From contig JAFVCE010000017.1 of the NCBI GenBank assembly GCA_017479385.1, positions 1 to 64,000 of the forward strand: 64,000 nucleotides of DNA, in the 5' to 3' direction. Below, one piece after another: positions 25,473 through 34,252 of this stretch (the first letter of the stretch is position 1; each line of letters starts with the position of its first letter). Below the pieces are notes generated by a model. That model saw nothing but the letters and a program-made list of their open reading frames with translations. It was not told where the DNA came from and did no database searches. The DNA is from Bacteroidales bacterium (GTDB lineage: Bacteria; Bacteroidota; Bacteroidia; Bacteroidales; P3). Made by a program: the position numbers and the translations under genes.

Positions 25473-28118
25473 TTAGCGGATGAGGGTGACTATGCCTTTG
25501 GTTATGTGGCGAGTGTCGTTATATTCGAAACGGTAGCGCAGGAAGAAAGCGTAGGCGCCCGTGGGGCAGGGCGAGCCGTCTTTGTTGCCGTCCCACTTCT
25601 CGTCGGCGTCGGTGCTGCTAAACACCAGTTGGCCGTTGCGGTTATAGATGTAGAGCTCGTACTCGTAGACCGATTGCGAGAAAGTGATGCCAAACAGGTT
25701 GTTGTTGTCGCGGTCGGGTGTGAAGACGTTTGGCAGCCAGTGTATGGCAGTTTGGATGGGGAGGAAGATGGTGGTGTCGTTGCTGCAGCAACCCAAGCGG
25801 TTGCAGGAGTGCATACGAATGCTCACCTGGTCGGCCGTGAGGTCGGTAAAGGTGTGGCGTATCCACTGGTCGCTGCCGCGAGTGCTGTCGGAGAGCACCC
25901 ACTCGGTCGAGGCGCCATAGACCGAGGCGTCTTCGGCCAGGATGACGGGGTGGTCGGTGTTGACAAAGGTGTTGCTCAACTTCACCTTTGGCACGGGCAC
26001 GGGTATGACCTCGAGGGTGATACTCTTATCTTGAATATTGCAGTTGTTGTTCTCTGGAGCGAGCAGGGTGTAGATGGTCGTCGTGTCGGGTTTGACGCGC
26101 ACCACGTCGCGCCCCTGCTGGTCTTCGAGCAGTGGGTCGGGTGGGATAGAGACCCATACGTTGTCGGCGGCGAAGGTGCCAACCGATTGCAGCAGTGCAG
26201 AGTCGCCCGGGCAGATGGCCGACTCGTCGTTCTCGATAAACGAGAGGTCGGGTGTGCCGTATACACTAATAGCTATCGACGTAGAATCCATGCAACCATT
26301 ACCGGCATAAACATAGAGCCACACGGTGTTGGGGCCGAGGGCGAGGCTGGTGGTGATGAGCGAGTCGTACGATTCGGCCAGGTTGCTTTCGAACGTCAGG
26401 TTGCCAGCCACCCAGCGGCGACGGGCTATGACGGGGTCGTCGGGGCCGTAGAGCTTTACGGGGTCGCCGGCGCAGTATTCGTGGCTGGGGGTGGTTATGC
26501 TGGCGCTGGCGCCAAACTTGGCAAGCACGTTGCGGCTGCGCGAGCCGATACAGGTGCCATCTTCGGAGACAACACACATCGTTACCTTATACCAACCCTC
26601 GTCGTCGAAGTGGTAGCTGGGGGTCATGCCATAGAGCGTGTCGAGCGCAGCGGCTCCGAATGGGGCCAGGGTGTCGTTGTAGATATACCATGTGGTGATG
26701 GTATCTTCCGTGTCCATATTAGGCCTGTTGGGCGTGATGTTCGAGAGCGCAATGGGGCCACCACAGGGCGATTCGAACTCGAAGTCGGCCGCAGGCTTGG
26801 TGTTGGCCACATTAATAAAAAGGTAGGTCGAGTCGACCCTCGTTTTGTTAAATCCGTGATAAATCACGCAGCAGAAGGTCTGGGTGTCGGCCACGGTGCT
26901 GTCGTCGAGAATGAAATCGTGGTAGTGTGGGGCATATTTGTAACTGTAGAACGAGGTGTTGGTCTCCTCGTCGGTGCTGTCGGGTTGCAGGGGGCGCAAC
27001 ATATCGAGAGAGATGGCAGACGGGTTAGAGATGTCCAGTTTGCCAGTGCGCGACGAGTACCACTTGTAGCCGCGCAGGTTGTGCGGGGCGTAGAGGCTAT
27101 CCATAGCGTCCGAGTTGGCCGGTGTGCAGCCCAGTTGGCGAATGCCCGACTCGGCAAAGTCGCCAGCAAAATAGCCATAGAGGGGGTAGGCGCCGTTGGC
27201 GTCGCAGGTGTAAATCTCGATACGCACAGTCTTGTCGTTCCATTTGCTCAAGTCGGCAGCCACGGTTTGCCAGGGGGTGTAGACAAACTTGTAGGTCTCG
27301 TTGTCTACAAGGCCTTCTTTCCAAATCGAGTCGAAGTCGTTGTCGTACTCGTCAGACGGATACATAGGCATGGCAATTCTCACCGCCTTGCTGCTGTCGA
27401 TAGGGCGGTCTTTGGGCCAAGTACCATCGTCGTTCATCAGCTCGATGCGCATAATGCACTCGCCGGGGCAAAACGAGTTGCGCAATGTCTGGTTGGTCAT
27501 ATCGAACTTGCGAGCCACAAGGGCGTAGTTGATGTAGATAACCGAGTTTTCGGGGCGCACGTGCATGGTGTAGAACAAAGCCTCGCCCGACAGGTTCTGC
27601 TCATAGGGGGTGCGGTTTGGGGCCACGGTATCGAGCAGGGCAAAGTTGAACGAGTAGGTGCCCAATGCGGCCATATCGCCCAAGCGTATGCTCGACGAGT
27701 AGCCCTCGGGTATGCGTTGCAGGCCTGTGCCGTTAGCGGCCATCGTGAAGTTGTCGATTCCGGAATTGCTCATCGTGATTATGCGGAAGCGCTTGTGTTG
27801 GGCATCAAAGTGGTTATAGTTCGAGATGTTGCCGTCAGTGGGGGTGTCGTAGGTGCTGCTCGTAATGTTGTCGTGGCCGGCAATGTCGCGAGTATAAAGG
27901 CTCGAGTTGTTCACAGTGTAGCCTTCGGTCTTGATTTTGTCGTAGACTTTGCTGCGTGTAGACTGGCTATAATAGTATAGGAATGTACCCACGCGACCGC
28001 GCCAGTAGCACGAGTCGTTGCCTTCGTCGAACGAGGTGGGGTTCTTCCAACCTGGGTTGATTTGGGCTAAACAAGAGGCTGTGATGGCCATGAAGAGGCC
28101 AAACATTATTTTTTTCAT
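25473..28118 (-). CDS. Secreted protein with type B type IX secretion C-terminal domain
   Basis: An 881-residue exported protein. It starts with a signal peptide, MKKIMFGLFMAITASCLAQ. The middle has PKD-like and Ig-like repeats (for example DEGWYKVTMCVVSEDGTC and CAGDPVKLYGPDDP). The last 85 residues form a CHU_C gliding-motility-associated domain: WLPNVFTPDRDNNN, YELYIYNRNGQLVFSS, WDGNKDGSPCPTGAYAFFLR, which is the type B sorting signal of the type IX system. It is expected to be attached to or released from the cell surface; its ligand is unknown. Its ATG overlaps the tgt stop (ATGA). The longer frame to 28355 lies inside tgt and is rejected. Confidence 0.88.
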   Translation of the reverse strand: MKKIMFGLFMAITASCLAQINPGWKNPTSFDEGNDSCYWRGRVGTFLYYYSQSTRSKVYDKIKTEGYTVNNSSLYTRDIAGHDNITSSTYDTPTDGNISNYNHFDAQHKRFRIITMSNSGIDNFTMAANGTGLQRIPEGYSSSIRLGDMAALGTYSFNFALLDTVAPNRTPYEQNLSGEALFYTMHVRPENSVIYINYALVARKFDMTNQTLRNSFCPGECIMRIELMNDDGTWPKDRPIDSSKAVRIAMPMYPSDEYDNDFDSIWKEGLVDNETYKFVYTPWQTVAADLSKWNDKTVRIEIYTCDANGAYPLYGYFAGDFAESGIRQLGCTPANSDAMDSLYAPHNLRGYKWYSSRTGKLDISNPSAISLDMLRPLQPDSTDEETNTSFYSYKYAPHYHDFILDDSTVADTQTFCCVIYHGFNKTRVDSTYLFINVANTKPAADFEFESPCGGPIALSNITPNRPNMDTEDTITTWYIYNDTLAPFGAAALDTLYGMTPSYHFDDEGWYKVTMCVVSEDGTCIGSRSRNVLAKFGASASITTPSHEYCAGDPVKLYGPDDPVIARRRWVAGNLTFESNLAESYDSLITTSLALGPNTVWLYVYAGNGCMDSTSIAISVYGTPDLSFIENDESAICPGDSALLQSVGTFAADNVWVSIPPDPLLEDQQGRDVVRVKPDTTTIYTLLAPENNNCNIQDKSITLEVIPVPVPKVKLSNTFVNTDHPVILAEDASVYGASTEWVLSDSTRGSDQWIRHTFTDLTADQVSIRMHSCNRLGCCSNDTTIFLPIQTAIHWLPNVFTPDRDNNNLFGITFSQSVYEYELYIYNRNGQLVFSSTDADEKWDGNKDGSPCPTGAYAFFLRYRFEYNDTRHITKGIVTLIR

Positions 28119-29254
28119 AATCTTACTGATAATTCTTGGACGATATTGTTTTTCCACTGGCAGAAAGAGCCGTCGGCAATGCGCTTGCGAGCCTCGGCCA
28201 CAAGCCTCAGGTAGAAAGCGAGGTTGTGGATAGAGCATATCTGAAGGCCGAGAATTTCTTCGGCGCGGATAAGGTGGTGCAAGTAGGCCAGCGTGTATTC
28301 GTGGTCGCACGAGGCCGGGCTTTCTGGGTCTATGGGGTCGAAACACGACTCCCACTTCTTATTCTTTATATTAATAGTTCCGTGGCTGGTAAAGAGCAGG
28401 CCGTTGCGCCCGTTGCGGGTTGGCATGACGCAGTCGAACATATCGACCCCACGCTCAATGCCCTCGAGCAGGTTGGTCGGAGTTCCAACTCCCATCAGGT
28501 AGCGAGGCTTGTTGGCTGGCAGTATGGCGTTTACGACCTCAATCATCTCGTACATCACCTCGGTTGGTTCGCCCACGGCCAAGCCGCCAATGGCGCAACC
28601 TTCGGGCTCTTTCGAGGCAATATATTCGGCCGAAATGCGGCGCAGGTCGGCGTATTGGCAACCTTGAACAATAGGGAAGAGGGCCTGGTGGTAGCCATAG
28701 AGCGGTTCGGTCTGGCCAAAACGCACCAGGCAGCGGTCGAGCCAGCGGTGGGTCAGCTCCATCGACTGCTTGGCGTAGCGGTAGTCGGCGTCGCCTGGGG
28801 CGCATTCGTCGAAAGCCATCATTATGTCGGCCCCAATGGCACGCTCAATATCCATCACGCTTTCGGGAGTGAAGAGGTGCTTAGACCCGTCGATATGCGA
28901 GCGGAAAGTGCAACCCTCCTCCTTGATTTTGCGGTTATCGGCAAGCGAGAACACCTGGAAACCGCCGCTATCGGTAAGCAGTGGTCGGTTCCACCCGTTA
29001 AAGCGGTGTAGCCCACCAGCCTGGCGCAGTATGTCGGTTCCGGGGCGCAGATAGAGGTGATAGGTGTTGCCAAGAATGATTTTGGCATCAATCTCGTCGC
29101 GCAACTCGTGTTGATGAACAGCTTTGACCGACCCCGCAGTTCCCACAGGCATAAAAATGGGAGTAGGAATGTCGCCATGCTCGGTGTGGAGCACACCGAC
29201 ACGAGCCGACGATTTTGTGTCACGGGCTAATATGTCGAACGTCAAATTGTTCAT
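28115..29254 (-). CDS. tgt: tRNA-guanine transglycosylase
   Basis: Exchanges guanine 34 for preQ1 in GUN-anticodon tRNAs on the way to queuosine. The 379-residue protein has TPIFMPVGTAGSVKAVH, LTDSGGFQVFSL with the catalytic-base Asp, and GVDMFDCVMPTRNGRNG with the nucleophile Asp. The zinc site of E. coli Tgt (CDCYTC) aligns with SPASCD here, so the three Cys ligands are not conserved, although the SIHN His remains. From memory this loss is usual in Bacteroidales. The ATG at 29254 fits the promoter at 29277-29284, which excludes the codon at 29287. Confidence 0.95.
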   Translation of the reverse strand: MNNLTFDILARDTKSSARVGVLHTEHGDIPTPIFMPVGTAGSVKAVHQHELRDEIDAKIILGNTYHLYLRPGTDILRQAGGLHRFNGWNRPLLTDSGGFQVFSLADNRKIKEEGCTFRSHIDGSKHLFTPESVMDIERAIGADIMMAFDECAPGDADYRYAKQSMELTHRWLDRCLVRFGQTEPLYGYHQALFPIVQGCQYADLRRISAEYIASKEPEGCAIGGLAVGEPTEVMYEMIEVVNAILPANKPRYLMGVGTPTNLLEGIERGVDMFDCVMPTRNGRNGLLFTSHGTINIKNKKWESCFDPIDPESPASCDHEYTLAYLHHLIRAEEILGLQICSIHNLAFYLRLVAEARKRIADGSFCQWKNNIVQELSVRL

Positions 29255-29276
29255 TTTTTGTTCATATTTCGCACTG

Positions 29277-29284
29277 CAAATATA
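29277..29284 (-). promoter_or_regulatory. -7 box (TATATTTG) for tgt
   Basis: TATATTTGC on the minus strand, 23 bp from the chosen ATG. Divergent with 29308-29315. Confidence 0.65.
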
Positions 29285-29307
29285 CATAAAATTTCGAAAT
29301 AAATGAT

Positions 29308-29315
29308 TAATTTTG
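29308..29315 (+). promoter_or_regulatory. -7 box (TAATTTTG) for the GT2-sigma operon
   Basis: TAATTTTGTG, about 21 bp before the ATG at 29336. Confidence 0.6.
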
Positions 29316-29335
29316 TGACTTGAAATTTTAACAAT

Positions 29336-30511
29336 ATGATGAACTTTTCTGCTTTTCTCGCTGATACTTACGCACTTACGTTGTTTGCGTTTTTTCTCAT
29401 AACCCTAATTTATTTGGTTATTTATTACACTTTGTTCCATTTTAAGGTGGGTAGAAGCCATTCCAAAACCCCAAAAAATGAAAAAATTGAGTCCGACGAC
29501 GAAAAAAAATTACCCAGCATATCCATAGTCATGGTAGCCCACAACGATGCCTCTTGGTTGCGCGACAACCTGGTCTACCTACTCGAACAAGACTACCCCG
29601 ATTTCGAAGTTGTGGTGGTCGACTACCTGAGCCAGGACGATACCCCGTTCGTTCTCCAAGTTTGTGGCGAAAACTACCACAACCTCAAAGTCATACCTTT
29701 CAAAGAAGACATCAACCTCTCGCAAAGCAAAAAATTTCCCCTCTCGATAGGCATCAAGTCGGCCCAAAACAACATCATCTTCTTGGCCGACCCCGACTGT
29801 ATTCCCACCAACTTTCTCTGGCTGCGCGGTATGGCCAAAGCCTACGACAACCCAGAAACCCAAATAGTTCTTGGCTACTGTGGGCTGAAGGATGCCAAGG
29901 GCCTTTTCGGTCTGCTTCAGCACTACGACAACCTCGAATACAGTGCCTCCTACATCGGTGCCACCTTGCTCCGTCGTCCCTACACCGGCAGCGGTCGCAA
30001 CCTCTCCTACAAGCGCGACTTCTTCTTCGAGCGCGGCGCTTTCATCAGCCACTACGACATTGCCGAGGGTGCCGACGATATGTTTGTTTATCAAAACGCC
30101 AACAGCCACAACACCGCGGTGGCCCTCGAGCCCGAAGCCTTCATGGTGGCCGAAGCCAAGCAAAGTTTCTCGGCATGGCATGAGTTGCGCTACAGCCGTA
30201 TGGCAACTCGCGGACGTCACCATTTCTGGCAGCGCCTCAATGGCGACCTGCGACCTGCAGCAGTTGTGCTCTTCTATGCCTCGATGGCACTTTTGCTGGT
30301 CAACGCCACATTCCCGTGGCAAATTTTATTAGCCATCGTCGTGGCCAAATTGGCGTGGCAAATCGTCTCATTTTCAAGGCTTACGCGCCGTTTTGGAGGC
30401 AAGGGAGCCGAGTTCCTCGCACCATTTTTTGAAATTTATTTTGTGTTTGCAAATACTATTTTGGCTTTAACTCCGTTACGTAGTAATAGAAGGTTCAAAT
30501 TTAATAACTAA
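29336..30511 (+). CDS. Membrane glycosyltransferase family 2
   Basis: A 391-residue protein with an N-terminal membrane helix (LTLFAFFLITLIYLVIYYTL), then a GT2 domain: ISIVMVAHNDASWLRDNL, VVVVDYLSQDDT and the D-x-D-like ADPDCIPTNFLWL at about residue 140. RRPYTGSGRNLSYKRDFFF and GADDMFVYQNA are acceptor-side motifs. Two or three helices at the C-terminus complete a polymerase-like topology. First gene of a tight run: the ECF sigma gene follows after 15 bp. Two ATG codons (29336, 29339) are adjacent and either could start. Substrate unknown. Confidence 0.88.
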   Translation: MMNFSAFLADTYALTLFAFFLITLIYLVIYYTLFHFKVGRSHSKTPKNEKIESDDEKKLPSISIVMVAHNDASWLRDNLVYLLEQDYPDFEVVVVDYLSQDDTPFVLQVCGENYHNLKVIPFKEDINLSQSKKFPLSIGIKSAQNNIIFLADPDCIPTNFLWLRGMAKAYDNPETQIVLGYCGLKDAKGLFGLLQHYDNLEYSASYIGATLLRRPYTGSGRNLSYKRDFFFERGAFISHYDIAEGADDMFVYQNANSHNTAVALEPEAFMVAEAKQSFSAWHELRYSRMATRGRHHFWQRLNGDLRPAAVVLFYASMALLLVNATFPWQILLAIVVAKLAWQIVSFSRLTRRFGGKGAEFLAPFFEIYFVFANTILALTPLRSNRRFKFNN

Positions 30512-30526
30512 AAAAGTAGGGAAAAT

Positions 30527-31132
30527 ATGGAGCTCCACTTGACAACAGACAAGGCCAAACGAGACTACCGCCTGGTGTGTGCCGCCCGTGAAGGCGGCGA
30601 CCAGCGTGCCTATGCCGACCTGATGAAAAACTATTGGGAGCCACTATATATGCTTCTGCTTAAGATGACCAATAACCCTACCGAAGCCGATGACCTCACC
30701 ATCGAGACTTTCGGCAAAGCTTTCTCTCAACTCAACTCATACACCCCAGTCAGTGCGTTCAGCACCTGGCTTTTCTCTATCGGAACAAACACCTGTATCG
30801 ACCACATACGCAGGCAACGCCTCTCGACAATAGCGCTCAGCACCATGGCAACCACCAGCGAGGACGAGGTTTACGAATACCCAATGCCATCCGACACCCC
30901 AAACCCCGAAGAGGCCGTCATCACCGCCCAGCGACACGAGGTGCTTCGCAATTTGGTAAAACAGCTCAAACCCAAGTATCGCCAACTGGTCGAGCTGCGT
31001 TTTTTCGACGAACTCTCTTACGACGAAATTGCCCAACTTACAGCCCTGCCACTCGGCACGGTGAAAATACGCCTGCTGCGCGCTCGCAACATCTTGGCAA
31101 GTATGATAAACGAAAAGAAAGACGTGTTATGA
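30527..31132 (+). CDS. RNA polymerase sigma factor, ECF type
   Basis: A 201-residue sigma-70 family factor. Region 2 covers about residues 15-95: MKNYWEPLYMLLLKMTNNPTEADDLTIETF, with FSTWLFSIGTNTCIDHIRRQR for core and -10 binding. Region 4 is at about 140-195 (LRNLVKQLKPKYRQLVELRF and LSYDEIAQLTALPLGTVKIR). The linker between them, rich in Ser/Thr and acidic residues, is about 30 residues. No anti-sigma gene is next to it. Instead its stop overlaps the start of a predicted outer-membrane protein (ATGA), which suggests linked expression. Confidence 0.93.
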   Translation: MELHLTTDKAKRDYRLVCAAREGGDQRAYADLMKNYWEPLYMLLLKMTNNPTEADDLTIETFGKAFSQLNSYTPVSAFSTWLFSIGTNTCIDHIRRQRLSTIALSTMATTSEDEVYEYPMPSDTPNPEEAVITAQRHEVLRNLVKQLKPKYRQLVELRFFDELSYDEIAQLTALPLGTVKIRLLRARNILASMINEKKDVL

Positions 31133-32031
31133 CCCACTTTCGAGCCATACTGATGTTTGTCGCCGCCTTCTCGGTCGCCACCCTATCCTCTGCCGAGGAC
31201 GGCGACCCTGGCCCATCGTGCAGCAGCCAAGCAACAGGCCTCCTCGTTTTCGTCAACGCTGGTGCCCTCAAAGCCAGCAACAATACCGCCATCTTCTATT
31301 CGGGCCGTCCCGAAAACGTAAACAATGTAGACCGCATACTCCACAGCGAACTTTACGGCCCATCCATTTGGCAAAACCTCACCGAGCAAGACCTAATTAA
31401 CTCGTCTATATCCAACTACCAAATGCTCTCGGTCGACGAATATGGCCTCATGCGCTACAACATCGCATTCCAGGTTGGCCTCGGTCTGCGCTACGACTAC
31501 AAGTCGGGGTTTGGCTGGATGCTCAAGTTCGACGTGGCCCAGCTCAACGCCGTTGGAGCCTTCAACCTCAACGCCACTACGGGTGTTGGCGAATTGCAGC
31601 AGCGCTCGCGTTATGTTCGTTGCGCCGTGGCCGGCTCGGAACGAAGAATAAATATCGACTTCGGCATTACAAAAAAAATAAACCTCACCACCAATATGTC
31701 GCTCGACCTCAATGCAGGTCTCAACGTGGTCAACACCAAAGTCCAGTCAAACGACGTGGAAATTGGTGGCGAGATATACTCCATACTCGACGTGTGGGAT
31801 GGGCAAACACCGTCCTACTACACTCAACCCTACGAATACATCAACCAAGGCGGCCTCGGACTTGGCGGCTTTGCCACTGCGGCCCTCTGCCGCAACTTTG
31901 CCGGCATTGGCACCGTCAGTCTCGGCTACACCTCTTATTATAGTCATATCAACCTCGAGGGTTACCCACTCTACGGTTGGCAACACAACGTCTTTCTCCG
32001 TTTCGAAATTAACAACTTTATCTTTTTATAA
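31129..32031 (+). CDS. Predicted outer-membrane beta-barrel protein
   Basis: A 300-residue exported protein of no family I can name. The signal peptide is MTHFRAILMFVAAFSVATLSSA. The mature part alternates polar and hydrophobic residues in strand-like segments (YNIAFQVGLGLRYDYKSGFG, GWMLKFDVAQLNAVGAF, MSLDLNAGLNVVN, GTVSLGYTSYYSHINL) and ends with RFEINNFIFL, consistent with an outer-membrane barrel. It starts inside the stop codon of the ECF sigma gene, and the GNAT gene starts 3 bp after its stop. A surface sensor or porin-like role is guesswork. Confidence 0.8.
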   Translation: MTHFRAILMFVAAFSVATLSSAEDGDPGPSCSSQATGLLVFVNAGALKASNNTAIFYSGRPENVNNVDRILHSELYGPSIWQNLTEQDLINSSISNYQMLSVDEYGLMRYNIAFQVGLGLRYDYKSGFGWMLKFDVAQLNAVGAFNLNATTGVGELQQRSRYVRCAVAGSERRINIDFGITKKINLTTNMSLDLNAGLNVVNTKVQSNDVEIGGEIYSILDVWDGQTPSYYTQPYEYINQGGLGLGGFATAALCRNFAGIGTVSLGYTSYYSHINLEGYPLYGWQHNVFLRFEINNFIFL

Positions 32032-32034
32032 TAA

Positions 32035-32553
32035 ATGATACATTTAACCGAATTGTCTGAATCAGACCATCCGCACTTCGCGCAATCACTCTTCGAGGAC
32101 GCTTTCCCCGACGACGAGCGACCTCCGTTTAGTACCCTCAAGCACCGGCCTAACCACTTCCATTTTATGGTGGCCACCAACGACGACGAGCCCATAGGCA
32201 TACTGACCTATTGGAATTTCGACGATATGGTCTATGTCGAGCATTTTGCTATCGACAGCGACCTGCGCAACCAGGGCCTGGGCAAAGTCGTGTTCCTCAA
32301 CTTTCTCTCGCAGCAGAAAGAGCAGGTGGTGCTTGAGGTAGAACTGCCACACGACGAGGAGTCTGAACATCGCATCGAATTTTACACCAGTATGGGTCTT
32401 TTTCAGAACCCATACGAATACATTCAACCCCCTTATTTTTCGGGTGGAAACGCCGTTCCGATGCGCATTCTATCGAAATATGAGCTCGATGACGAAGAAT
32501 TTTTTTCTGTCAGAAGTGTCTTATATAGAGAGGTTTACGGTACTGAAGCATAA
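32035..32553 (+). CDS. GNAT-family N-acetyltransferase
   Basis: A 172-residue acetyltransferase. The acetyl-CoA-binding motif A is IDSDLRNQGLGKVVFLNFL at about residues 73-91, preceded by the strand MVYVEHFAID. EHRIEFYTSMGLFQNPYEY is the usual motif B region. Substrate unknown. It is last in the GT2-sigma-barrel-GNAT run. A tRNA gene with its own promoter follows. Confidence 0.88.
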   Translation: MIHLTELSESDHPHFAQSLFEDAFPDDERPPFSTLKHRPNHFHFMVATNDDEPIGILTYWNFDDMVYVEHFAIDSDLRNQGLGKVVFLNFLSQQKEQVVLEVELPHDEESEHRIEFYTSMGLFQNPYEYIQPPYFSGGNAVPMRILSKYELDDEEFFSVRSVLYREVYGTEA

Positions 32554-32593
32554 TAAAAATGAAAAAAAATTTTGCCAGTATCAAAAAAGTTCG

Positions 32594-32601
32594 TAATTTT
32601 G
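32594..32601 (+). promoter_or_regulatory. -7 box (TAATTTTG) for tRNA-Arg
   Basis: TAATTTTGC, 40 bp before the tRNA 5' end. Confidence 0.65.
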
Positions 32602-32641
32602 CACTCGCTTTCAGGGAAAGAAAAGCCTGAAAAAAGAAGAT

Positions 32642-32715
32642 GGCTCCTTAGCTCAACTGAATAGAGCATCTGACTACGGATCAGAAGGTTGCAGGTTTGA
32701 ATCCTGCAGGAGTCA
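32642..32715 (+). tRNA. tRNA-Arg (anticodon ACG)
   Basis: 74 nt that fold as a cloverleaf. Acceptor GGCTCCT pairs with AGGAGTC (one G-T). D arm GCTC/GAGC. Anticodon stem TCTGA/TCAGA encloses the loop CTACGGA, so the anticodon is ACG. T arm GCAGG-TTTGAAT-CCTGC. Discriminator A at 32715; CCA is not encoded directly after it. ACG is read as ICG and decodes CGU/CGC/CGA. Confidence 0.95.
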
Positions 32716-32806
32716 CACCAAGCAGAAGGAGCGACAATCGACGTCGCTCCTCTTCTTTTTTTTGACTCCAAACACAATATTTCCTCATCGCGCACGTTAC
32801 TTTAAT

Positions 32807-33343
32807 ATGAACTACGAAATCAGACAGTGCACCGCTACCGACCTTTCCGAGTTGCTCTCGCTCGAAGCCGAAGTCATAGCCTCGCTCGAAGACCCAGCCA
32901 TCCTGCGTCGCAACAGCGAAGCAATGTGGCGCACCTGCCTCGCCGAGCCTCACCTGACGCTTGGCGCGTGGTTTGCTGACCACTTGGTTGCCATCGCGGT
33001 GCTCTATACTCCCACGGATGGCGACCCCGACAACCTTGCCGCACTGCTGCAGCCACCTTCGTCGCAGCCGTCTGCCAACTACAAAATATGCCTCGTCGCC
33101 CCAGCCCACCGCGGTCAAGGCCTACAACGCAGACTCGGCTTGTTGCTCGAAGACGAGGCGCGTGGTAGGGGAGTAAATCTGCTTTGTTCGACAGTTTCGC
33201 CTCTCAATGTCGCAAGCCTCGCCAACCTCGAGGCCCTTGGCTATCGCCGCAATCGCGAACTGCAGAAATATGGCTCGACTCGCCTGTTGATGGCAAAACA
33301 CCTCTACCCAACTGCCGAAAACGGCAAAAAGTCAACACTATAG
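32807..33343 (+). CDS. GNAT-family N-acetyltransferase
   Basis: A 178-residue acetyltransferase, distinct from the one at 32035. The acetyl-CoA motif is LVAPAHRGQGLQRRLGLLLE at about residues 98-117, and CSTVSPLNVASLANLEALGY carries the usual Asn and Tyr region near 140. The ATG at 32807 gives MNYEIRQCTATDLSELLSLE, a normal GNAT start; the frame is open 15 codons further up. Substrate unknown. The gap 33344-33552 holds a promoter for the next gene and nothing else I recognise. Confidence 0.85.
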   Translation: MNYEIRQCTATDLSELLSLEAEVIASLEDPAILRRNSEAMWRTCLAEPHLTLGAWFADHLVAIAVLYTPTDGDPDNLAALLQPPSSQPSANYKICLVAPAHRGQGLQRRLGLLLEDEARGRGVNLLCSTVSPLNVASLANLEALGYRRNRELQKYGSTRLLMAKHLYPTAENGKKSTL

Positions 33344-33496
33344 TCCTCTCAATCTCGCCCCAAGAGGCCGTTAGAAATCAAAAAAAACAGGTGGCTGAAA
33401 TTGTATAAACCTCTTATATTCAGCGTGGTGTAATTGCTCAAACTCCTAATCAAACAAAAAAATGAGGCATTTGACCACTATTTCAAAAAAAAATCG

Positions 33497-33504
33497 TATT
33501 TTTG
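33497..33504 (+). promoter_or_regulatory. -7 box (TATTTTTG) for the 33553-38312 run
   Basis: TATTTTTGC, about 49 bp before the ATG at 33553. The following six genes are closely spaced and could share this start. Confidence 0.6.
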
Positions 33505-33552
33505 CAGTCTGAATTTGATTTCTAAAACGCTAAAAGAAAAACAACAATAATA

Positions 33553-34248
33553 ATGAAAGGCAAAACAATTCTCCAAATCGGTTTGGGCGTCGTCATCATC
33601 GCCCTCGCAGTTGTGCTCTACAACAGCATTATGAAACCCGTACGCTTCGATAACGAGTACACCAAACGCCGCGACGCCTGTGCCGAAAAGCTCAAAGCTA
33701 TCCGCACCCTCGAAGAGGCCTACAAGGTTACCTATTCATGCTACACCGGCAGTTTCGACACCCTCTTCACCCGCCTCATCAACGAGGACAGCATGAAGGT
33801 TATCAGCAAAGACATCAACTACGATAAAATTCCTGCCGATGTTGATATTAACGAGATAACTGAGCTCGAGGCCATTAAGCTTGGTTACATCACCCGTGGC
33901 GAAAAATTTATCAACCCCATCGCAAAACTCCGCGAAGACGGCAAACTGCCCATCACCGATGCCTCTGGCCACACCCGTCAGATGACCGACGAAGAAATCC
34001 TCAACCTGCGCTATGTGCCTTACCCCAAGGGCGAAAAACGCGACTTCGACCTCGAAGCTGGCTTTGTTGAGCAAAGTGGCTACAATGTGCCCGTATTTAT
34101 GTGCAGCATCGATATGAACGACCTCTTGGCCGATATGGACCACCAGCAGGTTGTCAACAAGGTAGCCGAACTCGAACACGCTAAAAAATTCATCGGCTGG
34201 AAGGTTGGCGACATGACGCAACCCATTGTCGATGGCAATTTCGAATAA
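33553..34248 (+). CDS. Hypothetical membrane-anchored protein
   Basis: A 231-residue protein. One N-terminal helix (ILQIGLGVVIIALAVVLYNS, residues 6-25) is followed by a soluble domain, probably outside the inner membrane. The segment YTKRRDACAEKLKAIRTLEEAYKVTY with GSFDTLFTRL is highly helical and reminiscent of Bacteroidales conserved hypotheticals; I cannot name a function. The next gene starts 4 bp after its stop, so they are likely cotranscribed. Confidence 0.8.
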   Translation: MKGKTILQIGLGVVIIALAVVLYNSIMKPVRFDNEYTKRRDACAEKLKAIRTLEEAYKVTYSCYTGSFDTLFTRLINEDSMKVISKDINYDKIPADVDINEITELEAIKLGYITRGEKFINPIAKLREDGKLPITDASGHTRQMTDEEILNLRYVPYPKGEKRDFDLEAGFVEQSGYNVPVFMCSIDMNDLLADMDHQQVVNKVAELEHAKKFIGWKVGDMTQPIVDGNFE

Positions 34249-34252
34249 CATT

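Noticed and set aside
25506-27980. Open frame of 824 codons on the plus strand
   Set aside because: Shadow of the type IX substrate gene on the minus strand, which has a signal peptide and CHU_C domain.
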